Origin: JBBQZL01 sp038207745
GTDB taxonomy: Bacteria; Actinomycetota; Thermoleophilia; Solirubrobacterales; 70-9
Length of the DNA stretch: 13,866 nucleotides
NCBI GenBank assembly: GCA_038207745.1
Contig: JBBQZL010000048.1
Span: 1 to 13,866, forward strand
Reading direction: 5' to 3'
Shown: positions 9,263 to 13,866 of the stretch, one piece after another
How positions within the stretch are numbered: position 1 is the first letter of the stretch
How the letters are laid out: each line of letters starts with the position of its first letter
Program-made: the position numbers and the translations under genes
Notes under the pieces: generated by a model
Seen by the model: the letters and a program-made list of their open reading frames with translations, nothing else
Told to the model about the DNA's origin: nothing
Database searches by the model: none

Positions 9263-10117
9263 ATGGGACAGAAGATTCACCCCGGGGGCTTCCGCGTTGG
9301 CTACATCCACGACTGGAAGTCCCATTGGTTCAACGAGAAGGATTTCGCCGACGTCCTCCTCGAGGACCTGGCGATTCGAGATCACATCGAGGGCAAGCTT
9401 GCCCACGCCGGTCTTTCCAACATCACGATCGAGCGTCGCGGCGAGGTTGCGGTGGACATCCACACGGCACGCCCCGGCATCGTGATCGGCAAGTCGGGCA
9501 GCGAGGTTGACGCCCTCCGCAAGGACCTTCACAAGATCACCGGCAAGCCGGTCAAGGTCAACATCCGCGAGGTCAAGCGTCCCGAGCTGGACGCAAACCT
9601 CGTCGCCCAGTCGATCGCCGAGCAGCTCCAGAATCGTGTCGCATTCCGGCGAGCGATGAAGCGTGCGCTGACCTCTGCGATGCGCTCGGGTGCCAAGGGT
9701 GTCCGGATCCAGGTTTCCGGCCGCCTTGGCGGCGCCGAGATGGCGAGGGTCCAGAACTACTCGGAGGGGCGCGTTCCTCTCCACACGCTCCGCGCCGACA
9801 TCGATTACGGATTTTTCGAGGCACGCACGACGACCGGTCGGATCGGCGTCAAGTGCTGGATCAACAAGGGCGAGGTGATGCCCGAGGGGTTCCACTCGGA
9901 CAAGACGGCAACTGACGCAGAGCTCGCCAACACACCCGGTGGAGATCGCGGTGGGCGTTCCGACCGACCCAGGGGCGGTGGACCTCGCGGAGACCGCGGC
10001 GGTCGCGGCGGCCAGGGCGGCGGCGGAGGCGGGCGCGGCGGACAGGGTGGCGGTGGACGTGGCGGCCAGGGCGGCGGCGGACGCGGTCCCCAGCGCAGTG
10101 GCGGAGGTGGTCGCTGA
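9263..10117 (+). CDS. rpsC: Small-subunit ribosomal protein S3 with RGG/Gly-rich C-terminal tail
   Basis: S3 lines the mRNA entry channel and helps the ribosome unwind mRNA. The core spans about residues 1-207. It has the N-terminal GQKIHPGGFRVG, a KH domain with the GKSG loop (76-79), and FRRAMKRA (128-135), whose Arg129, Arg130 and Lys133 match residues tied to helicase activity in E. coli. After about residue 208 comes a tail of roughly 75 residues. From 226 it is almost entirely Gly, Arg and Gln, with a repeating GRGGQGGG-like unit encoded by 9938-10114. Such RGG tails resemble eukaryotic RNA-binding RGG boxes. AGGA lies shortly before the ATG. The stop shares one base with the rplP start. 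Confidence 0.96.
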   Translation: MGQKIHPGGFRVGYIHDWKSHWFNEKDFADVLLEDLAIRDHIEGKLAHAGLSNITIERRGEVAVDIHTARPGIVIGKSGSEVDALRKDLHKITGKPVKVNIREVKRPELDANLVAQSIAEQLQNRVAFRRAMKRALTSAMRSGAKGVRIQVSGRLGGAEMARVQNYSEGRVPLHTLRADIDYGFFEARTTTGRIGVKCWINKGEVMPEGFHSDKTATDAELANTPGGDRGGRSDRPRGGGPRGDRGGRGGQGGGGGGRGGQGGGGRGGQGGGGRGPQRSGGGGR

Positions 10118-10536
10118 TGCTGATGCCGAAGCGCGTCAAGTACCGCAAGCAGATGCGCGGTCGCATGCGCGGAAACGCGAAGGGTGGCAGCGCCGTGACC
10201 TTTGGCGAGTACGGGCTGAAAGCGCTCGAGCGCGGTTGGATCACCAACCGTCAGATCGAGGCTGCCCGAGTCGCCATGACCCGCAAGATCAAGCGTGGCG
10301 GCAAGGTCTGGATCAACATTTTCCCGGACAAGCCCTTCACCAAGAAGCCCGCGGAGACGCGGATGGGTTCAGGCAAGGGCAACCCCGAGGGATGGGTTGC
10401 CGTGGTCAAGCCCGGTCGCGTGATGTTCGAGCTCTCCGGCGTTCCGGAGGATCTGGCCCGTGAGGCGATGCGCGTCGCGGGACACAAGCTTCCGATCAAG
10501 ACGAAGTTCGTGCATCGTGAAGGAGGGGCCGAGTGA
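10117..10536 (+). CDS. rplP: Large-subunit ribosomal protein L16
   Basis: L16 contacts the A-site tRNA elbow and the central protuberance region. The protein is 139 residues. It opens with MLMPKRVKYRKQMRGR and contains GYGLKALE-like (FGEYGLKALERGWI), RGGKVWINIFPDKP and TRMGSGKGNPEGWVA. Arg82 lies where E. coli L16 Arg81 is hydroxylated. The ATG at 10117 overlaps the rpsC stop (TGATG), and a second Met at codon 3 is less likely given the conserved N-terminus. It overlaps rpmC by 4 nt (GTGA). Confidence 0.97.
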   Translation: MLMPKRVKYRKQMRGRMRGNAKGGSAVTFGEYGLKALERGWITNRQIEAARVAMTRKIKRGGKVWINIFPDKPFTKKPAETRMGSGKGNPEGWVAVVKPGRVMFELSGVPEDLAREAMRVAGHKLPIKTKFVHREGGAE

Positions 10537-10745
10537 AGGCCAGCGAGGTCCACAACTTCAAGGACGACGAACTCGTCGCCCGTCTCAAGGACGCCAAGGA
10601 AGAGGCATTCAACCTGCGCTTCCGGCATGCAACCGGTGAACTCGAGAATTCATCCCGCCTCCGGCAGACAAAGCGCGACGTCGCCCGGTTGCTCACGGTT
10701 GCGCGCCAGCGGGGAATCGATCTGCAGAAGGAACTGAGCAAGTGA
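10533..10745 (+). CDS. rpmC: Large-subunit ribosomal protein L29
   Basis: L29 is a small helical protein at the tunnel exit beside L23. The 70-residue product shows the two-helix hairpin with ELVARLKDAKEEAFNLRF and QTKRDVARLLTVARQR. Translation starts at GTG (10533) in a GTGA overlap with the rplP stop. AAGGAGG lies upstream, one of the best ribosome-binding sites in the window. Its own stop overlaps the start region of rpsQ. Confidence 0.96.
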   Translation: MKASEVHNFKDDELVARLKDAKEEAFNLRFRHATGELENSSRLRQTKRDVARLLTVARQRGIDLQKELSK

Positions 10746-11368
10746 TGGCTGACGAAGAAAAGAAGGACCAGACAACTGAAGAGGAAGCGGTGACCGAGGC
10801 TGTGGAGGAGACTCCGGCGGTCGAGGAAGCGCCTGCTGCCGAAGAGGCGCCCGCCGCCGATGAAGCGCCCGCCGCAGCGGCAGAGGCGACTCCGGAGCCC
10901 GTCGCCGACCCGGACGCCGACCTTCCCTGGAAGGAACGCCGCCGCCGGCAGAACTCCCGCAAGCCCCACATCGCCGGCCCGGCGCTGTCCCCCGAGGAGC
11001 GCGAGGCCGCGCGTCTCAGGTCACGTGCCGCCAAGGCCGACCGGCGTCGCCGTGAGCGCGCCGGCGCCAAGGCTGAGAAGGGCGCGCCCGCAGAGGGAAC
11101 CCCGGTTGCCGTCAAGGACGCCAACGCCCCGAAGGTCAGGCAGGGCATCGTTGTCTCGAACAAGGCTGACAAGACGATCACGGTTCGTATCGACACCGCC
11201 CGGCGCCACCGCAGCTACGAGAAGATCGTGCGCCGCTCCCGCACCCTGCACGCTCATGACGAGCGCAACCAGGCCGGCGAGGGCGACGTCGTCCGGATCA
11301 TCGAGACCCGGCCGCTCTCGAAGCTGAAGCGGTGGATGCTGGTCGAGGTTGTGGAGAAGGCCAGATGA
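10745..11368 (+). CDS. rpsQ: Small-subunit ribosomal protein S17 with acidic/basic N-terminal extension
   Basis: The S17 core is the last ~78 residues (130-207): RQGIVVSNKADKTITVRI, the HAHDE motif and ETRPLSKLKRW. S17 binds the 16S rRNA 5' domain. Before it lie about 129 extra residues in two parts: residues 1-60 have 21 Asp/Glu and only two Lys, with EEAPAA-type repeats; residues 61-129 have 20 Arg/Lys, including RRRR at 65-68 and 100-103. Bacterial S17 is usually 80-90 residues; mycobacterial S17 has a shorter extension. The start may be ATG 10745 (used here) or the adjacent in-frame GTG 10742, which sits at better distance from AAGGA. Both overlap rpmC. The 3' end overlaps rplN by 4 nt (ATGA). 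Confidence 0.94.
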   Translation: MADEEKKDQTTEEEAVTEAVEETPAVEEAPAAEEAPAADEAPAAAAEATPEPVADPDADLPWKERRRRQNSRKPHIAGPALSPEEREAARLRSRAAKADRRRRERAGAKAEKGAPAEGTPVAVKDANAPKVRQGIVVSNKADKTITVRIDTARRHRSYEKIVRRSRTLHAHDERNQAGEGDVVRIIETRPLSKLKRWMLVEVVEKAR

Positions 11369-11733
11369 TCCAGCAGGAATCAAGACTTCGCGTCGCAGAC
11401 AACTCGGGTGCCCGGGAGGTCCTCTGCATCCGCGTCAAGGGTGGATCCCATCGCCGCTACGGCGGCGTCGGTGACGTGATCATCGCGACGGTCAAGTCGG
11501 CAAACCCGCGCGGAGGCGTCCACAAGGGCGAGGTCGTCAAGGCAGTGATCGTGCGGACCCGCAAGGAGTTCGGCCGCCCGGATGGCACATTCATCGCATT
11601 TGATGAGAATGCCGCCGTGCTGATCGACGACGCGAACAACCCGCGCGGCACACGCATTTTCGGGCCGGTTGCCCGTGAGTTGCGCGACCGTAACTTCATG
11701 AAGATCGTCTCTCTTGCGCCGGAGGTTCTGTAG
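11365..11733 (+). CDS. rplN: Large-subunit ribosomal protein L14
   Basis: L14 lies at the subunit interface and contacts 16S rRNA and L19. From the ATG at 11365 the protein is 122 residues, exactly the standard length. It begins MIQQESRLRVADNSGARE and contains GDVIIATVKSANPRG, VVKAVIVRTRKE and the FGPVARELRDRNFMKI signature. The frame is open 33 nt further upstream, but those codons lie in rpsQ and are not L14-like. The start overlaps the rpsQ stop as ATGA, with GGAGAAGG just upstream. Confidence 0.98.
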   Translation: MIQQESRLRVADNSGAREVLCIRVKGGSHRRYGGVGDVIIATVKSANPRGGVHKGEVVKAVIVRTRKEFGRPDGTFIAFDENAAVLIDDANNPRGTRIFGPVARELRDRNFMKIVSLAPEVL

Positions 11734-11735
11734 CC

Positions 11736-12077
11736 ATGGCCAGGTCAATGAGGATCAAGACCGACGATCAAGTGATGATCAGGAGCGGCAAGGACGCCGG
11801 CAAGTCCGGGCGTGTCGTTCGCACGGATCCGAAGCGTGGACGCGTCTTCGTCGAGAACTTGAATATCGTCAAGAAGCACCAGCGGCCTCAATCCGTCAAG
11901 GACACCCAGAAGGGTGGCGAGGTCGGTGGGATCATTGAGAAGGAGGGTCCGATCAACGTTTCCAACGTGATGATCCTGGACCCGAAGGACAACAAGCCGA
12001 CACGTATCGGCGTGCGCGTACTGGACTCCGGGAAGCGCCAGCGGTTCTCGAAGCGAACCGGAGAGGCACTGGATTAG
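11736..12077 (+). CDS. rplX: Large-subunit ribosomal protein L24
   Basis: L24 is an early assembly initiator that binds the 5' end of 23S rRNA. The 113-residue protein contains the KOW motif (IRSGKDAGKSGRVVRTDPKR), the VENLNIVKKHQRP segment and the basic, Gly-rich GGEVGGIIEKEGPI loop. GGAGG lies about 10 nt before the ATG at 11736. An ATG four codons later is a possible alternative start. It begins 2 nt after rplN and ends 4 nt before rplE. Confidence 0.96.
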   Translation: MARSMRIKTDDQVMIRSGKDAGKSGRVVRTDPKRGRVFVENLNIVKKHQRPQSVKDTQKGGEVGGIIEKEGPINVSNVMILDPKDNKPTRIGVRVLDSGKRQRFSKRTGEALD

Positions 12078-12081
12078 AGCG

Positions 12082-12729
12082 ATGCAAGCAACTGCGACAG
12101 AACAGACCCAAGCGGCCCCGCCGCCCCGTCTCCGCGATCAGTACCGCGCGGAGATCGTCCCGATGATGGTCGAGAAGTTCGGCTACTCGTCGATGATGGA
12201 GGCACCGCGAATCCAGAAGATCACGCTGAACATGGGCCTCGGCGAGGCGAAGACCGACTCAAAGGTCATCGACCAGGCGACCGAGCAGCTCGGGTTGATC
12301 GCCGGCCAGCACCCGAACATCCGTCTTGCACGCAAGTCGATCGCATCGTTCAAGGTCAGGGAGGGGATGCCGGTCGGTATCTCCGTCACCCTGCGCCGTG
12401 CCCGGATGTGGGAGTTCCTCGACCGGCTGACCTCGGTTGCGGTGCCCCGTATCCGCGACTTCCGAGGCCTCAATGCCAGGTCGTTCGACGGACGCGGCAA
12501 CTACTCGATGGGCATCAAGGAGCAATTGATTTTTCCGGAGATCGACTACGACACGGTTGACACGGTCCGCGGTCTCGACATCACGATCACAACTTCGGCC
12601 GCGACCGACGCGGAGGCTTTCGAGCTGCTCTCGGCTCTCGGTATGCCCTTCGCAAAGGAAGGTCGTCCCACGGTGGAGTCCGAGGGCGACGATTCCGGCG
12701 AGACAGACCAGAGTCAGGAAGAGAACTAG
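12082..12729 (+). CDS. rplE: Large-subunit ribosomal protein L5 with acidic C-terminal tail
   Basis: L5 binds 5S rRNA and contacts the P-site tRNA and S13. The core is canonical: APRIQKITLNMGLGEA, the LARKSIASFKVREGMPVG segment and RDFRGLNARSFDGRGNYSMGIKEQ. The 215-residue length exceeds the usual ~180. There are about 15 extra residues at the N-terminus (Ala, Gln, Thr, Pro) and about 25 at the C-terminus rich in Glu, Asp, Ser and Gln. The tail ends 2 nt before rpsZ. The ribosome-binding site is weak, and close spacing to rplX suggests re-initiation. Confidence 0.97.
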   Translation: MQATATEQTQAAPPPRLRDQYRAEIVPMMVEKFGYSSMMEAPRIQKITLNMGLGEAKTDSKVIDQATEQLGLIAGQHPNIRLARKSIASFKVREGMPVGISVTLRRARMWEFLDRLTSVAVPRIRDFRGLNARSFDGRGNYSMGIKEQLIFPEIDYDTVDTVRGLDITITTSAATDAEAFELLSALGMPFAKEGRPTVESEGDDSGETDQSQEEN

Positions 12730-12731
12730 AT

Positions 12732-12917
12732 ATGGCCAAGACCTCACAGAAAGTCCGTCAGCAGCGCACCCCCAAGTTCAAGACCCGGGGATACCATCGC
12801 TGTCGTCGCTGCGGACGCTCACGTGCCTACTACCGCAAGTTCGGCCTCTGCCGGATCTGCCTGCGCAACGCTGCGCACGAGGGGTACATCCCCGGTATGA
12901 CCAAGTCGAGCTGGTAG
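12732..12917 (+). CDS. rpsZ: Small-subunit ribosomal protein S14, zinc-binding (type Z)
   Basis: S14 completes the 30S head next to S3, S10 and S19. The 61-residue protein is the short zinc-ribbon form (also written rpsN), with cysteines at 24, 27, 40 and 43 in two CxxC pairs. The remainder is the typical RGYHRCRRCGRSRAYYRKFG and the GYIPGMTKSSW C-terminus. This form is common in actinobacteria and firmicutes. Actinobacteria often also carry a zinc-free copy elsewhere, induced under zinc limitation; none is in this window. AGGAAG lies about 10 nt before the ATG. Confidence 0.98.
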   Translation: MAKTSQKVRQQRTPKFKTRGYHRCRRCGRSRAYYRKFGLCRICLRNAAHEGYIPGMTKSSW

Positions 12918-12924
12918 AAGAAAC

Positions 12925-13320
12925 ATGCTTACCGATCCAATCGCCGATTACCTGACCCGACTCCGGAACGCTCTCAGTTCGGGACATGACGAGGTGGACA
13001 TTCCCGCCTCGAGTCTCAAGACCGAGGTCTCCCGGATTCTCAAGGAGCAGGGCTACATCAAGGACTACGAGACTCGTCCCGCCCGCGTCGGAGAGGTTAT
13101 CCGGGTGCATCTCAAGTACACGAAGGATCGTCGCCCGGTGATCATCGGGCTCGAGCGGGTTTCACGTCCCGGACGCCGGCGCTACGTGGACCACAACAAG
13201 GTTCCGCGCGTCGACGGTGGAACGGGAACCGCCATTGTCAGCACCTCACACGGTGTGATGACCGGACACGAGGCCACGTCGGCCGGTGTCGGCGGCGAAG
13301 TTGTCGCGTACGTCTGGTAA
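12925..13320 (+). CDS. rpsH: Small-subunit ribosomal protein S8
   Basis: S8 binds the central domain of 16S rRNA and in E. coli represses the spc operon. The 131-residue protein shows MLTDPIADYLTRLRNA, the SSLKTEVSRILKEQGYI helix and the C-terminal STSHGVMTGHEA...GVGGEVVAYVW signature. The ATG is 7 nt after rpsZ with a weak ribosome-binding site. A 67-nt gap, the longest inside the S10-spc block, follows it. Confidence 0.98.
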   Translation: MLTDPIADYLTRLRNALSSGHDEVDIPASSLKTEVSRILKEQGYIKDYETRPARVGEVIRVHLKYTKDRRPVIIGLERVSRPGRRRYVDHNKVPRVDGGTGTAIVSTSHGVMTGHEATSAGVGGEVVAYVW

Positions 13321-13387
13321 TCGGCTCCCGATAATCAGAACCCAGAAACTGACTCTTTAGGCAAGCTAGGCAACAGGTCAACTCAAT
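13321..13387 (+). promoter_or_regulatory. rpsH-rplF spacer with GATAAT and a TAGGCAA direct repeat
   Basis: This 67-nt spacer breaks the otherwise tight packing. It contains GATAAT (13330-13335), a -10-like box without a good -35, in a block resembling the one upstream of fusA. TAGGCAA occurs twice, at 13358-13364 and 13367-13373. AGG at 13375-13377, 10 nt before the rplF ATG, is the probable ribosome-binding site. An internal promoter or regulatory site is possible but unproven. Confidence 0.25.
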
Positions 13388-13866
13388 ATGAGCCGAATCG
13401 GAAGACAACCCATCACAGTTCCATCCGCTGTCGAGGTCGCGATCTCGCCAACCCAGGTCACCGTCAAGGGACCGAAGGGCGAGCTTGTCCAGGCCGTATC
13501 GCCGGACATGCAGATCGAGCAGAAGGACGGCGAGCTGACCGTTGATCGCCCCACCAATCGCGGCGAGCATCGTGCGCTGCACGGCCTGACCCGCAGCCTG
13601 ATCGCGAACATGATCCTCGGAGTCACCGACGGTTTTGAGAAACGGCTCGAGTTGCAGGGAGTCGGCTACCGCGCCCTGCTCAAGGGTCGCTCGCTCGAGT
13701 TGGCGCTCGGCTACTCGCACCCGGTCGCCGTCGAGGCGCCGGACGGCATCGACTTTGAGGTTCCCCAGCCCACGGAGATCATTGTCCGGGGCATCGACAA
13801 GCAGCTTGTTGGCCAGACCGCAGCGGATATCCGCAAGCGCCGCCCGCCGGAGCCCTACAAGGGCAA
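13388..13866 (+). CDS. rplF: Large-subunit ribosomal protein L6 (3' end cut by window)
   Basis: L6 binds 23S rRNA near the factor-binding site. About 159 of an expected ~178-180 residues are present; the frame is open at the right edge. The N-terminus MSRIGRQPITVPSAVEV and the VTVKGPKGEL segment are typical. So is the second-domain motif FEKRLELQGVGYRALLKG, followed by ALGYSHPV and GIDKQLVGQTAADIRKRRPPEPYKG. No break or frameshift is seen. It continues the spc part of the operon after a 67-nt gap. Confidence 0.97.
   Translation, partial: MSRIGRQPITVPSAVEVAISPTQVTVKGPKGELVQAVSPDMQIEQKDGELTVDRPTNRGEHRALHGLTRSLIANMILGVTDGFEKRLELQGVGYRALLKGRSLELALGYSHPVAVEAPDGIDFEVPQPTEIIVRGIDKQLVGQTAADIRKRRPPEPYKG

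Noticed and set aside
9939..10463. Ala/Val-rich alternative plus-strand frame over the S3 tail and L16
   Set aside because: It is a frame-shifted reading of Gly-rich codons and overlaps two certain ribosomal protein genes.
6556..11368. Short gene overlaps (rplC-rplD, rpsC-rplP, rplP-rpmC, rpmC-rpsQ, rpsQ-rplN) as novel architecture
   Set aside because: Overlaps of 1-8 nt are normal for translational coupling in ribosomal protein operons.

Overview
The window is about 13.9 kb of GC-rich bacterial DNA, most likely from an Actinomycetota genome. The class Thermoleophilia (Solirubrobacterales-like) is my best guess, at low confidence. The basis is the GC-rich codon use, the zinc-ribbon (type Z) S14, the long low-complexity tails on L22, S3 and S17, and the gene order. 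No rRNA, tRNA, CRISPR array, transposase or integrase was found.

Layout: positions 1-137 hold no gene but contain a nested inverted repeat (49-108). Positions 138-1852 carry two overlapping minus-strand genes. They encode four-helix membrane proteins that look like tandem paralogues of a family I do not recognise. The gap at 1853-1996 separates them from the plus-strand translation operon. It holds -10-like motifs in both directions, an intrinsic-terminator-like hairpin with six T's, a second hairpin and a possible short upstream reading frame.

From 1997 to the right edge all genes are on the plus strand, in the conserved str-S10-spc order: fusA, tuf, rpsJ, rplC, rplD, rplW, rplB, rpsS, rplV, rpsC, rplP, rpmC, rpsQ, rplN, rplX, rplE, rpsZ, rpsH and rplF (cut by the window end). 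The usual rpsL-rpsG pair is absent upstream of fusA. Within the S10-spc block most genes overlap or lie within 8 bases of each other, so they are almost certainly one or a few polycistronic mRNAs. The only larger gaps are fusA-tuf (148 nt), tuf-rpsJ (161 nt) and rpsH-rplF (67 nt). The first two contain strong hairpins. The third contains a block resembling one upstream of fusA.

The proteins are the elongation GTPases EF-G and EF-Tu plus 17 ribosomal proteins of both subunits. The cores are ordinary. The unusual content is (a) low-complexity extensions: a 108-residue Lys/Ala histone-H1-like N-terminus on L22, an RGG/Gly-rich C-terminus on S3, an acidic-then-basic 129-residue N-terminus on S17, and an acidic C-terminus on L5; (b) the structured leaders; and (c) the paralogous membrane-protein pair transcribed divergently from the operon. 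No clearly new multi-gene system is visible.
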